Shown here piece after piece: positions 45,313-58,029 of a DNA stretch of 64,000 bases. The notes below the pieces were generated by a model. It ran no database searches. It saw only the letters and a program-made list of their open reading frames with translations, and was not told the DNA's origin. A program made the translations under genes and the position numbers. The stretch comes from Diphasiastrum complanatum (taxonomy: Eukaryota; Streptophyta; Lycopodiopsida; Lycopodiales; Lycopodiaceae): the NCBI GenBank assembly GCA_029204225.1, contig CM055102.1, positions 9,001,456-9,065,455 of the forward strand, read 5' to 3'. Every line of letters begins with the position of its first letter. Positions within the stretch are counted from its first letter, which is position 1.

Positions 45313-46957
45313 TAGTCAGAAAGATGACCAAAATATAGATTATCCAATTTACTATGCGGGTAGGCAACTCGCTGCATCAGAAAAGAATTATTCTGCTACA
45401 AAGCGAGAAGCACTAGGGATGATTTATTCAGTAAAGAAATTTAGACATTATCTTTTAGGATACCCTTTTGTTTTTCACGTAGATCATCACGCATTAAAAC
45501 ATTTAGTGAATAAACCTGATCTTTTGGGTAGAATAGCTAGATGGGTATTATTATTAGATGAGTTTAATTATGAAGTAGAATTAAGAAGAGACAAGGATAA
45601 TCAAAATGCTGACTATATATCCTGCCTCCAAACAAAAAATCAATTAGAACCCATTTCTGATAAATTTCCAGACGAACATATAATGTGTATTCAATCGAAA
45701 ACATCAATTTATATGGACGTTATTAATTTCTTACAAGACCAAATATATCTTGAACATTTTAATAAACAGCAAAAAATTGTTTTTCTTTTTAAGATAGGAC
45801 CTTATACGATTGTAAATAGAATATTGCATAAATTAGGAGCTAACGATAGTCTCTTCCGATGTTTAGAACCAACCGAGACGATCGCTGTAATAAGTGCATT
45901 TCATGAGGAAGATTCAGGGGGTCACTATGCTCTTAAAAACACTGCAAAAAAGATTTTCAATGCTAAATATTGGTGGCCTACCATCTATAGAGATGTTAAA
46001 TTATTCATTAAAAAATGTGATGCATGCCAGAGGATGGGGAAACCCAGCTTCGCAACACATTGGCCGCTTACTCCAATTATTCCCTTAGCACCCTTTGAGA
46101 AGTGAGGGATAGATTTTGTAGGACCTATCAAACCAACCATGCATAAAACTCGTCGTCATTACATACTCGTTGCCACAAACTATGCTACCAAGATGGTAGA
46201 GGCCGAAGCCACAATTAAGAACGATGCTAAGACTGTAGCAAGGTTTTTATTCCAAAACATTATAACGTGATATAGTTGTCCCTTAGAACTCGTTAGCGAT
46301 AGGGGAACCCATTTCCTTAATCAGACCATTGAAGCCATGTTGTCATATTTTTCTATTACACATCGCCAAACCACTCCGTATAATCCAAAAGCAAATGGGC
46401 TTACGGAGCGGGCAGACGGAATTTTATGTAAAATTATGAATAAAGCAAAGGAAACACATTCTTCTGATTGGGATCTGAAGTTATTGTCTGTCTTATGGGC
46501 ATATAGAACTGATGAAAAGATTACAACTAGGCAGACTCCATACTATCTTGTGTATGGAATGCATCGCATACTACCAATAGAATTCAAAGTTCCGACATTT
46601 CGTATTAGTAATGAAGAGCGAATGGATGAACACGATAGTCTCCGGGAGCGGATGATTTCTTTGACGCAATTGGAAGAGGATCGTTGTCTTTCATTAATCG
46701 AGACTGAATGAGTTCAGAATAAAAGAAAAGAAATTTTTGACCAATCCATTATGAAAATAAAAATTAAACAAGGAGACTATGTGCTTCTGTATGATAACAG
46801 ACACATGTTGTTTCCTGAAAAATTACACACCAGATGGATGGGACCGTATAAAGTCATAGAAGTTTTTAATAATGGATCATTTCAGTTAGCTGATCTCCAA
46901 GGACATTTACTTGACACTTGAGTAAATGGTTCAAGGGTGAAGTGCTATTATGACTAA
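45303..46957 (+). mobile_element. 5'-truncated Ty3/gypsy pol: RNase H and integrase
   Basis: It starts inside RNase H (GVVLSQKDDQ, YPIYYAGRQL, ATKREALGMIY, FHVDHHALKHL). Then come the integrase zinc finger (GGHYALKNTAKK, CDACQRMG), a DDE core (GIDFVGP, LVSDRGTHF, NPKANGLTER) and the C-terminal KLHTRWMGPYKV, then VNGSRVK. In-frame TGA stops interrupt it at 46103-46105 (family WGIDF) and 46268-46270 (family ITRY). Gag, protease, RT and the 5' LTR are missing. A coiled-coil ORF follows downstream. Confidence 0.92.
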
Positions 46958-46988
46958 TTTACGGTGCATCATGTTCACCGAAGGTTGC

Positions 46989-47075
46989 GAAAATGCCAAA
47001 ACCAGCGTGTACATTTTTGTGAAAATGCCAAAATCAGCGTTTACATTTTTGCAAAAATGCCGAAACACGACACCT
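46989..47075 (+). repeat. 32-bp tandem repeat after gypsy pol
   Basis: GAAAATGCCAAAA, then CAGCG, then TACATTTTTG repeats with a 32-bp period, at about 46989, 47021 and 47053 (the third partial). Confidence 0.88.
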
Positions 47076-47545
47076 TCGCTATATTTCTATATTATTTTGT
47101 GAAAAACCCGACACTATATTGGAATATGGTGTCTTGAGTGAATTCACCAATTTTTTTTAGAAATACGGAAATTGCAACACATCCTTCGCATTTTTCAGGA
47201 TTTTTCACCTTCCGACATCTTTGGATTTTTTGCATTTTTAACGAAGAAAATGAAAATCTTCACTTTGACTTACTAAGCGAAGCATTCGTGTATTTTGTTT
47301 ATTTATTTATTTTTGCTTTTAGGACTAGACACTTTATTATTGAGTATGTACCTTCAAAATGAAGGACACGCTTTCATTTAATATTAGTCTAATCTGCCAA
47401 AATACCATCAATATGCCTAAAAGCTCAAACACTTCAGTTGTTGTCGCTACCACTTTCCATCACTCTTGCTCTCCGATCCCTGAATTGTTGCGATCAAACT
47501 CTTTTCTACCATCGCTCGTTTACAACTGCAAGCACCATGGTGATT

Positions 47546-48762
47546 GTATTCAAAATGCACCCAAAGCCAGTGATACGAGTATTACAACCACTACTTGTTC
47601 GAGCGCGAATTAAAGGTCTTCTTCAATTTAATCCATCAGTAATTCTTATTGATTTATGTTATGAGCTGATCCGCAATTTGAATGCAGAAGAGGAAGCGGA
47701 GGACACTGTTGATCAGGAGCAGAATCAGGGTGATATACCACAAGAGCCAGCACCACAAGAAGCAGAGCAGCTTCCTGATGACCAGCAGGGTAGTGAAAGT
47801 GATGTCGAGGCACCAATTCTCGATGCCGAATTATATCAAAATATTTTTGGAACACGACTGCCGGATACGCGGGCAGCTATTCAGCATTTTGCCAACCTGG
47901 CAAAGGTATCCAGGAAGCTTGAATCAAAGTATGAAAGAGTCCAAGCAGACCTAATCCAGAGGGATACAGAACTGAACAGAACAAAGACTGAGCTGTTCTA
48001 TAAAAATGAAGAACTTGAAGCGGCCCAAACAGAGTTGAGCAGGAAGGACATAGAGCTTGAAGAAGCAAAAAGAAGACAGGACGCTGTGCTTGAAGTACTG
48101 GAAGAAATGTAGGAACAGTACAATGCCTTCGAAAGCAAAAATTGCTTAAATAACAAATTCAGACTCTGTAGGCTACTTTGTAGGAGGAGAGACACATTTG
48201 ATCTACTCTCCAAAATAGTAATGTGGAGCTGAGTAACGAACTTAGCAGTGCTCAGGACTCAATTACCCAACTGCAAAATTCTGTAAAAATGTTAAAAAAA
48301 GACAATCAAATATACAAGAGACTGGCCGAAGAGGTGGTTCTATGGCGAATCAGCGCTGAAGTCACATTAGGTGCCTGCGTATCTCATGGCAGGTACAGAA
48401 TTGACCAAGTAGCATGGAAGGGAATTCAGGAGAAGATGATCCAAATTTTCCAACTGCAATATCTGCAACCGCAGATGATTGCTTATGAAAAATTGAAAGA
48501 AGAGTGGGAAGAGACCAAATTTCAATCGGGCCAAATGTAGATTTCTGACGCAGAAGAATCAGCACAATGCCAAGATCAGGAGACACAGACAGATGAGCCA
48601 ACTCAGGTTATGACAGAAAAGGCCATCCAAACGGATACCATCTGCAGGCAAGCCCAGAAGGATCAAGAGACACAGACCGAATCCAAGGAGGCTGCGAAGG
48701 TATAAACTGCTGAAGACCAACCTGAGACGTTAAGCGTTGTTCCATATCAAGCTCAGGTGTAA
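47546..48762 (+). mobile_element. coiled-coil ORF downstream of gypsy pol, with TQT motifs
   Basis: The first frame (to a stop at 48110-48112) has an acidic Gln/Glu-rich stretch, then heptad-like ELNRTKTELFYKNEELEAAQ and ELSRKDIELEEAKRRQ. A second frame (48223-48540, then past a TAG to 48704 and 48760) continues with QDSITQLQNSVKMLKKDN. It ends with three motifs, ETQTDEP, AIQTDT and ETQTES (48580-48681), spaced about 15 residues apart. I do not recognise the family. It is probably an accessory or structural protein of the gypsy element, now interrupted by stops and a frameshift. No 3' LTR is visible before copia resumes at 48918. Confidence 0.6.
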
Positions 48763-48917
48763 TGAGATTGTTTGATGTTTTGTTTGTTTTGCTTTTTGCG
48801 ACAAGAACTAATACTCTGTGTTTGATTAAGAAGAATCTTTAGCCAATGTGATTCTGCTTGATGAATCTATTTGCTAGTTGTTGTTTGTTCTGACTGTTTA
48901 CCTGATGACTGAAGAGC

Positions 48918-51215
48918 CTAAAAGATAAAGTAATCTTTACAGACCAGCTGTCTATATAAATAAGCATCTACTTTTTGAAATTCATCATATGCAGTAAGCT
49001 TTACATTGACATCCATAGGTGTACTCAAAGGCTTACAATCTTGCATATTGAACTTATAAAACAAATCTCGTGCATATTTGCTTTGTGTAAGAAAGACCAT
49101 TTCTTCCTTTTGCCATACTTCAATGCCAAGACAATAGTGCATCAATCCTAGATCAGTCATGTCAAAAGCATTATAAAGATCTGATTTGATTTCATCGATT
49201 AACTTCTCATTACTTCTTGTAATAATCAAATCATCCATGTGAATATTGCCTTAGAATGTAAAGATTAGGACCAGCATCACTCTTTAGCATTCTTCTTCGC
49301 TTGAAGTGTTCATCAATGCAAGAGTACCATGCACGTGGGGCTTGCTTCAGTCCATAAATGGCTTCATTGAGCTTACAAACAAGATGGTCTCTCCCAGGCT
49401 CAACAAATCCTTGAGGTTGTACTAAGTACATCTTTTCATCCAGCACTCCATTAAGAAAAGTAGATTTAACATCCATTTGCTGGATCTTCCAATCATAGAA
49501 AACAGAAATAGCAATGATAGAACGTATTGTCACCATCTTAGCTATGGGTGCAAAGGTTTCCTCAAAATCAATACCTTCTCGTTGCTCAAATCCTCTCACA
49601 ACCAACCGTGCTTTGTACTTGTTGAGTTGCCCATCTGCTCCATATTTGATCTTATAAATCCATTTGCAAGTGATAGGCTTCTTACCATCAGGTAGCTCAA
49701 CTAGATTCCACGTCCTCTTTTGTGATATGGCTTCCATTTCTATTTCCATAGCTGCACGCCACTCCTTGTGCTCCTTTGCTTCATCAAAAGTTTTTGGTTC
49801 TTGATCCTTGAGCACAGAGCCCATCATGGCTAGGTTCATCTCTAATCTTGCAAGAGGTTTTTGATTTCTACTTGATCTTCTAAGCTCTCCTTGCTCACTT
49901 GATTCGAGAGTATCTCCCTTATTGGCATAACTTGTTACTGACAAGTACCACTTAGGCACTCTCCTAGGAGTCTCATTATTAACCCTATCTTTTTCAATTG
50001 GCTCTTCCATATCGACACCAACTTCTTCCTTCACTTGCACTTTAGCTTTATTATCAATGGGATCAATTGTCAATTTTATCTGATCATTTTGACCCATCTC
50101 ATCAAAAGTAGCATCTCTGGAAATCATGATCTTTTGTGCATCTGTGTCATACATCCTGTATGCCTTAGCTCTTTCATCATATCTAAGGGAAATACACTTA
50201 ACAGCTTTTCCATCCAGCTTCTTTCATTTTTCATCAGGCACATGAGCGTAAGCATCGCAACCAAATACACGTAAATGAGAAACATTAGGTTTCTTTCTAG
50301 TAAAAGCTTCGTAAGGTGTCTTACCCTCCACGTACTTAGTAGGACACCGATTCAAGATATGAGTAGCTGTGTTGCATGCTTCTGTCCAAAAAGTATTTGG
50401 CAAACCCTTGCTCTTAAGCATTGCCCTAGCCATCTCCACAATGGATCTGTTTTTTCATTCTGCAACTCCATTCTGTTGTGGTGAATAGGGTGTAGTAGTT
50501 TGTCTCTTGATCCCATGATCCTTGCAAAAATTTATAAACTCTATTGAAAAATACTCACCGCCACCATCTGATCTGAGGGTCTTAATATAATAACATGTTT
50601 GTTTTTCAACTAGAGCCTTGAACTCTCTAAACTTGGCAAAGGCATCAGATTTCTTGCTTTATGAAATAAATCCAGATATGTCTACTGTAGTCATCAATAA
50701 ATGTGATGAAATAGTAACAACCACTAATGGACCTAGTTTGTATTGGTCCACACAGATCACTATGAACAAGATCAAGAATGTCATTGGCTCTTCTTGCTCC
50801 ATCTTTGGGAAATCTCTCTCTATGCTGTTTTCCCAAAATGCAACCCTCACAAATTTTTTCTTCAAAAGAGATATCAGGCAATCCAACAACTAGATTACCT
50901 CTTTTAAGGATTTGCAAGCTTTGAGCACTAAAATGACCAAACCTTTCATGCCAAAGGTCACTTCGACTATCAATAGTGCTTACCATAGCTTGAGTAAAAG
51001 ATCTCGCATTCAATTTGTAGAGTCGATTTCGGTTAACTCTAGCTCCTGTAGCAATCACTTTGTAGTGATTCTTGATGTCCTTGACGAGACATTTGTTGCT
51101 GTCAAACTCAACCTTGAGTTGTTGATCAGCCATCATCCCAACAGATAGTAGATTGTTAGCTAAGCCATGTACATATTGCACATGGCTTATCTGCTTTATC
51201 TTCCCGTTGGCTAAC
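48918..51215 (-). mobile_element. copia pol: pre-integrase, integrase, reverse transcriptase
   Basis: Read from 51215 downward: the pre-integrase (LWHERFGHFSAQSL, then CEGCILGKQHRERF), the integrase core (HSDLCGP, DDYSRHIWIYF, NGVAE), then RT (CKWIYKIKYGADGQ, QMDVKSTFLNG, YGLKQAPRAWY, MDDLIITRSNE, LGLMHYCLGIEVW). A frameshift sits right at the catalytic motif (49231-49240), where YVDD reads HMDD in the shifted frame. A TGA at 50455-50457 interrupts NGVAE. The 5' part is cut at 51215 by a plus-strand LTR. The 3' part ends at LYRQLV. Confidence 0.92.
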
Positions 51216-52034
51216 TGTGAGAAATTGGCAAAAATCTAGCTTGGTATTTTTTTATAATAGAAGTTTGTAAGTGAATCTCACATGTGTGGAGTATGTTCCC
51301 ACGTGTGGAGAATTGTAAAGTAAATAAAAATGTTTGATATAGGGGTCTCATAGAATTTCATAGTCAAGCATTTAGGTGTAGGATGTTGATAGGGTCAAAT
51401 TTGGCATAGATGGCAAATTATCCATTTCCACTTGTAATGCCACTATTGAGCCAAAATAGAGTAGGAGGCCAAACTTGTGCCAATTAGAGTGTAGACAAGC
51501 GTAATGCCTTTGTTTGATGAATTCTAAGAGGTCCAATAGGATTTAAAGGTGGGACCATGTGTGGTCCAATAGGAATTTGAGGCGTGCTTGAATATAGTCC
51601 AATAGAATTAGGAGGTGCATGGATCAATGGTCCAATAGGATTAAGCAGTGACAAAGTGTGGTCCAATCATAGTAAGCATAGTGGTAGCTCGTGGATCTAC
51701 TAGTATCATTGTACTCCTCATTTTGGATCTAATTGATTTTGAGATTGAGTGGATTTTGAGTGTCATTGAATTTCTAGCTTTCTCTCTCTACTTGAGAGCT
51801 CATGATGGTTTTTCTCTCTCTACCCAAGGAGAGCAGCTTGTTTTTACTTAGAATACTTTTGGAACACTTCCCACATGTGTGAGTGAGAGTTGGAAGTGAT
51901 TGAATGCATGTAGTAGTGTGTTTTTGCCATAGGATTGATCTTGAATTTCAATCTAGTCTTGATCTTGGTGCATCTACACACCTTAGGAGATCACAAGTAC
52001 ATGTTGTGGACAATCCGCACATGTGAATTCAACA
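51216..52034 (+). mobile_element. copia LTR (family B), plus strand, with PBS
   Basis: It runs TGTGAGAAATTGGC to GAATTCAACA and is followed by a PBS TGGTATCAGAGC at 52035-52046. Its start matches the far end of the minus-strand LTR at 35248. It is inserted inside the copia pol that ends at 51215. Downstream, 52047-52760 looks like leader only. I find no gag of its own. Confidence 0.85.
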
Positions 52035-52769
52035 TGGTATCAGAGCCTACCTAAGGTTACCATGCATTTTGATCCATTTGAGTGAAAACTATTCATCATT
52101 CTTGAGCTAAAAATTGTCAAGATCCATTTTCCTAGCTATTTTGTCCAATTTTGGATCAAAAGAGATCAATAGGGCATTTATTGGGTCTGACCTGATATTG
52201 TACGGAATCAGGTGCTCAGACACATGTGAGGAACATCCAATTTTAGTTTGGGAGTTCTCTTTTATGGTTGATCCAAAAATCTTGCTAGATAGCTTGTTTT
52301 GAAGCTATTTTTGTCTAGTTTTCGATGCAATCAGTTTCATTCCATTTGGTTGTGCCAATCAAAAGTTATAAGCTTTTGAAGAGGGTTAAGTAGGGCACCT
52401 AGACCTGGGTGGACACATTTGGTTTGGTCAAGAGATTGCTTGTTTGATCCAAAATCACAGTTGAATGCTTACCAATCTCATCTATATGTGATCTAGGCAC
52501 TGTTTTGAGATCTTAGCCATTCTGTTTCATGGCAATATCATTGTATTTGAGTCAAATTTGGTTTCTTAGTGTATTTCACACGTGCTAAGAGTGTTTGATC
52601 CTAACGTTGCCCATACTCCATTTGATGTGAAGTAGATCTAGTTTTGGAGAGATTGAGATAGCTAGTGAGAATCATCTCACAGTTTGTTGCAAGATCTTGC
52701 ATAGGAGATGGTAGCACACCATTATTGGATCCTATAGTGAGAGAGAAGCAACATTTTTTGTTCATCACT

Positions 52770-53035
52770 TTTATTTATCTCCCCTTTACATGACTTCAAT
52801 GAGTTCATACTTGTTGCGATAAAGTGAGAGATTGTCTGAAAATTTTACAATCCTTTGATTTTCACTTTGAGTCTTCTGTGTCGTCTACAAGTTTTACTTC
52901 TATACCTGTAACAACATCCCATAACTCATTGCGATTAGCAAGGTCTTCAACTTAAATTTCCACAAATGATAATTGGATCCATTCAGCTTGTCTGCAATAA
53001 GACCAGTTTTACTTTGAGAATCCATCTGGAACTTA
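52770..53035 (-). mobile_element. copia gag N-terminus, frameshifted
   Basis: ATG near 53024 (minus) gives MDSQSKTGLIADKLNGSNYH, then LWKFKLKTLLI. A one-base shift continues with NELWDVVTGIEVKLVDDTED. It is related to family A gags (LIERLDGGNYHVWKFKMKV). The PBS and LTR lie upstream at 53111-53510. It may be the 5' end of the element whose pol is at 48918-51215, split by the family B insertion, but I see no matching 3' LTR. Confidence 0.75.
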
Positions 53036-53122
53036 GTTTGTCGATTGTATCGATGACGCTAGCTTTCGCTCTAAAATCGATATAGTATTAGGCCTTGAAG
53101 AAGAATCAACACTCTGATACCA

Positions 53123-53510
53123 TGTCAAAAAATAGGATAAATAATGTAATGCGGAAACTTCCTACTTCCAATGCATTACTACGCCTATCAAAAATTGAAC
53201 AAAGCAATAGTGATGAAAATCACGTTCAATCTTTAGCAAATAACTTTGAAATCGCTAGATACTAAGTGATTACGTAGCCAAACATAAAGTATTGAATTCT
53301 CAAATAATTTTTATCAGTTACAAAAGCAATATAGAGATGTGTGTGGCAGTTTTAGTTCATTTATGCAGATAGACTATTTACGTCCAATTTTCACCGCTTA
53401 TCAGCAATCAATTTCTGAGAAGGAACTGGATGAATGCCAGCGGACACCAGCCAACTGGCAATCGCATTTGACAACCTAATTGCTTAGTATATATAGCTGT
53501 TCATATTCAT
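53123..53510 (-). mobile_element. copia LTR, minus strand, with PBS
   Basis: The PBS (TGGTATCAGAGT, minus strand) is at 53111-53122. The LTR end reads TGTCAAAAAATAGG on the plus strand. The far end, about 53510, is set only by where family D pol sequence begins (53517). Includes a TATATATA stretch near 53490. Confidence 0.65.
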
Positions 53511-53516
53511 ACAGTT

Positions 53517-54467
53517 TCAAAAGTGTCTTCAAGCATGATTGATAAAGGTGTGGATGGATCTAACATTCTTGATGTTGATGTAAAGGGTCTCACTTTAGAT
53601 GGTGATGATGATGGACCTTCATCAAGTCAAAAGACAAGTACCTTCAAGGCTCACATATGATGAAAAGGGTAAGCAAGTAGTTGCTGGAAATTATGTTGTT
53701 TTCCTAACCTCTTTTGATGAACCTACAAGTGTAGATGAAACAAGGAAAGAAGAGGAGTGGATCCAAGCAATGGATCTTGAGTATCAAGCTCTTATGAAGA
53801 ATGGAACATGGAGATTGATGGAGTTGCCTAAGGAAAAGAAAGCTATTAGATGCAAATGGATCTTCAAGGTGAAGACAAACCAAGATACAAGGCATGGTTA
53901 GTGGCAAAAGGATATGCTCAACAACAAGGGATTGACTATGATGTGACCTTTGCACCCGTGGCAAAGATGGTAAGCATTCGAGTCATCATCTCACTTGCTA
54001 CACTTTATGGATGAGATCTATGGCAAATGGACATTACAAATGCATTCTTTAATGGTGATCTTGAAAAGGAAGTGTACATGGAGCAACCCGAGAGCTACAT
54101 TTCATCAACAAAGCCAAATCATGTGTGTCTACTTTAAAAGAGCTTGTATGGCCTTAAGCAAGCACCAAGGAGTTGGTATGCTAAGCTTAACACATTTTTA
54201 CTCTCTCAAGGATTTGTTATGAGTGAGTATGATCATTCAATTTATTATAGATTTGTTGGAAATGATGTTACCATCTTGCTAATCTATGTGGATGATATGA
54301 TCTTGAGTGATGGAGACAATCAAGATGTGGAGGATATCAAGAGTGCTCTTAAGAAGGAGTTTGAGGTGCATGATCTTGGTAACTTGCATTACATTTTGGG
54401 AATAGAAGTCATTAGATCTTCTCAATCTACTTTCATTTATGAAGAGAAGTTTCAATGTTCAAGTTGA
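53517..54467 (+). mobile_element. copia reverse transcriptase fragment (family D)
   Basis: It starts with the linker DVDGSNILDVDVKG found also at 39400 and 61440, then RT: EEWIQAMDLEYQALMKNGTW, IRCKWIFKVKTN, TFAPVAKMVSIR, QMDITNAFFNGDL, SLYGLKQAPRSWYAKLNTF, IYVDDMIL (YVDD at 54285-54296), LGNLHYILGIEV. Frameshifts lie near 53890 and 54130, and a TGA at 54012-54014 replaces the family Trp (GWDL). RNase H and the 3' LTR are absent. Confidence 0.92.
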
Positions 54468-54469
54468 GA

Positions 54470-56160
54470 TTGTAGGATGCATCACTTTAGATACTGAAAA
54501 GAGATAAATGTTAGAACAGTTTATCACATGCATGTCATGAAATTTTTTTATTTTTATGCAAAAGAATTTGTAATCTTGAATTTAGCACTAATTAAACTCA
54601 TTTACCTTACATTATTTGATATACTCATTGACATTCAATCTATTATACTAGTTCATGATCTAATGTGTGATTTCCTCTCATTCTACATGTTTGTTAATAC
54701 AACATCATCATATGTTGATATGTATACACATGATATCCATTAGATTGTCACAATAATAAATTTATGTAACCTGCAAGATTCATACACCAAAATCTTCATA
54801 CTATATTGAATCAAACAAGCAAATAGTCCTAGTCAACCTTTATATCATGGAATTTGTCTCTCGAATAAAGTTCACAATTGTATATGTGGAATACTCAATG
54901 ATACGCTTGATTTGACTTTATACTCCCAATTCAATTTGAAATATAAAAGATTGCATCATGTAGTCAATCCTGGAACATACAAAGTTTTGTGATTGTACTT
55001 ATGTTGTAATAAAATAGACTACATAGGTTTCTAAAAAAATGACCAAAGTATGAATCAGACTTTGATAATTGTGAATCTATTCACACAAACAATGTAACCA
55101 TATCAATCTCTTAAACCATGTTTGATAAGTTATCTTTTTTTGATAGTTTGTGCTTAACCCATTAACATGATAGCTTTACATGGATTAATAAACAAAAATT
55201 GTAAGGTTTAAGTCTAAGCAATACATTTTTAGCTCAACTCATATTATTTAAAGAAAAATATCACTATTACAAAAGCTTTTTGAACAACAAATTTAGAAGT
55301 TCCAAGTAATCAATTACCTTGTGATAATGTCTAAGCATAGCTTTGAATTTATTAAAATAAATTATTTTTTGAGATAAAATGTTCAATGACATATGGAAAA
55401 GGAAAATTAAAAGAATGCATCGATTTTGTCCATTGACTCGGATCTTTAAATCTTTTATTAAACTCCACCGCAATTTACCAAGTACATGTTTGTATTTTGT
55501 AGCACATACTCAAAATATTGGTTTTCCTTGTTTTTCAAGAATCAGACAAACTCTATATAACTATATTAGACATACTTGCTTTTTAAGGAAGACTGATAAT
55601 TTGTAGATTTGTGTTGTGTGTATGATTTTAAGTGTCCCTCATAATGGCATATCCATTATGCAAATTGTTATTAGACTTAGAAATTCTTATTAAATATATG
55701 ATAGTTTTATTTATTGCTTCATTTCGTGTTGAGATTTGATGGATCTTTAACATCATATTGACATGTTTAACGACACATACTCTTATATCTAACTACAAGT
55801 CTATTCTTTTTACAAATGTGTTGAGTGTCCAAATAAGAATTAAACATTGCATTAGGCTAGCATAGCAAGGCCAAGCCTTCTAAGGCCATTTATCATTTGT
55901 AGGCTAGCCTTTGCAACCATTTAAGAAAAAATAGTGACACATGCTTGTTATGTATTTTTTCGACTAAGGATTGTTCTCGAAAGAATAGCAACACGAGGAT
56001 ACTACACCACTATTCCATCATGTCATGCTATCACAAGGATGGCTAGACATTTCTACTATCGAGCAGAACAATCCTAAGGATGTTTTATCAGCCAAGCCGC
56101 ACTCCCTGGCCAATAAATTTTTTTAACACCTTTAGAAACACAACCTAGGGAGAGTGTATT
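54470..56160. other. AT-rich stretch without recognised genes
   Basis: No coding region, LTR or long repeat that I can support. Two short frames (54528-54743, 55379-55606) look random. Confidence 0.5.
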
Positions 56161-56214
56161 TCTTGCTTAGAATCTGATAGTCTTGGGTTTCTCAAAAATC
56201 ATATGCTCAATATC

Positions 56215-56780
56215 ACCTCACTTGATACTAGTAAAGTTTTTGCCCTCATTTGTACTGGTGAATCGGTATTCTTAAAGATCATCAAGGCAATCTAGGATCC
56301 CCTATCTCGTTCCTCCTAGTTTGACATAAAGGTATTTTACTCCAGTCATTGGCAATACTCAAGAATCTAAAGAATTTGTGTTGATCATGGATCTAGCAAA
56401 CTTCGATGTAATGGCCCATGTGGGCTAGATATAGTACAAAACATTTTGCAAGCACTTGAGAATGCCATCCGAGTACTAGATATTTATGACAAATTTATTG
56501 CAGCCCCAAGGAAATCTTGAGCTATGCTAGCCCTTCCAAGAAAAAAATAATCAAGAAGAGGACCATGTAATTTGTCAATGAGCTAGATGAAGTGACACAT
56601 ACCTTTTCCAAAAACAAAAAAAATGATAAATCTTTTTCAACAAACATCAAAACACAATTCAAAATTATAAATGATAGAGTTTGTTTCAACCATAAAAATA
56701 GGGCCATCTCCATGGAGATTTATCAAAAAACCAAAAAGACAATTCCAAACACCATGGTAGTGACTGTACCAGGGGAGTGA
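56215..56780 (+). mobile_element. unidentified coding repeat U1, copy 2
   Basis: 56592-56780 is the homologue of 17578-17790 (minus). Upstream, with frame changes and stops, is a possible extension: TSLDTSKVFALICTGESVF, then LQALENAIRVLDIYDKFIA. It is a dead coding region whose family I do not recognise, perhaps an LTR-element polyprotein segment. Confidence 0.45.
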
Positions 56781-57839
56781 GCCCTCTAAATTGAAAACAA
56801 GTATTATTGATGGTTCTTCTCGTGGATGTCTCTTTAGTACTAGATTGTCTTAACCTAATGATTTATTTTGTATTGGAGGTAAAATTTAAGGAGAAAGCAT
56901 AGATGTATTATTTGCACCCAATTCCATTGTGCAAAGACTTAGGATTATGATGGTGGAGGACAATCACTCATATCAAATACACTTGGCAACATGAGTTGAT
57001 ATTGAAGTATGGAGAGTATTCCAATTGCGAAATTAGATTTGTGAGACATTAAGTAATGGGGCAAGGGAGATAGAAGAACACGAACAAAAAAGAGAGTAGA
57101 AATATTGTGGAACAGCTCTCTCATTACAATCAGCTGCTAAGTGCAAAAACAATCTAATAGAAAGCTTATGCAAATTACAATCACAGCTTAAGTGTTCTAA
57201 TTGCCCAGCATGATCTTAAAAATTAGTTCATACTCAAAAATGAGAGTACAGTCCACCGAAGAGATTAGAAATGGTTTGTGTTGTATTATTGGAAATCAGA
57301 TTCAATGTGAAGTTTAGTTCTGAAAGAGTAGTATGATATTGCGAGTTCCTCAGGTTTCAAAGACAACCATTGTTTGATCAGAAACTGAGGAGTCGTAGAC
57401 GTCTGTGTTCTGATCAGAGTGAGTAAACAAGCGCGATCAAACGACGATGAAGTGCATTCAATCACAAAAAGCATTCATCTACGTTATACATAGATAGAAA
57501 AGTTGTTGTTGCTATATTACATTGAAGCACAATACAAGTAACAATTACAACAAAAAACTGACTGCGTAACTGGGAGGCTCAAATAATATGTCTCATGGAC
57601 GGAGCAACCAATAATCTGTGCTTGGATGATCTATTTACAGATTTCATACATGTATTAACTACATTGAATGTTTGTCACCTAATTAGGAAAGCTGTTGTAC
57701 TTGGAAGTATATGGCTTTTCTGACAACTGTACATAGTATATACGGTCAACAAATCAGGATCGTTGATGTGGACGAGGACGTCGCAAATTCTCTCACTTTG
57801 CAAATTTTGGGAAGTGGCTGGAAACGTTCCTCGTTCAAA

Positions 57840-58020
57840 ATAGACGATCTTCAGCATTTTTCTCTCTCTTTGAGATTTTGTGAAAAAGCCGAAGGTGCCC
57901 TAAACAAGTTTAAGGTGTCTTTAGAAAGTTGAAGGTGCCCCTCAAAAAGGCAAAGATGTCTTTAACAGTTTGACTCTCTCACACTTTTCGAAAAAAATGT
58001 GAAAAGGATGAAAGTGCCCT
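57840..58020 (-). repeat. U3-like tandem repeat block
   Basis: Imperfect repeats of GAAGGTGCCC, then AAGGTGTCTTTA or AAGATGTCTTTA. The reverse complement resembles the array at 62084-62300 (CACCTTCATCTTTTTC). Probably a piece of a family A-like U3. 56781-57839 shows no gene I can support. Confidence 0.5.
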
Positions 58021-58029
58021 TAATATGGT

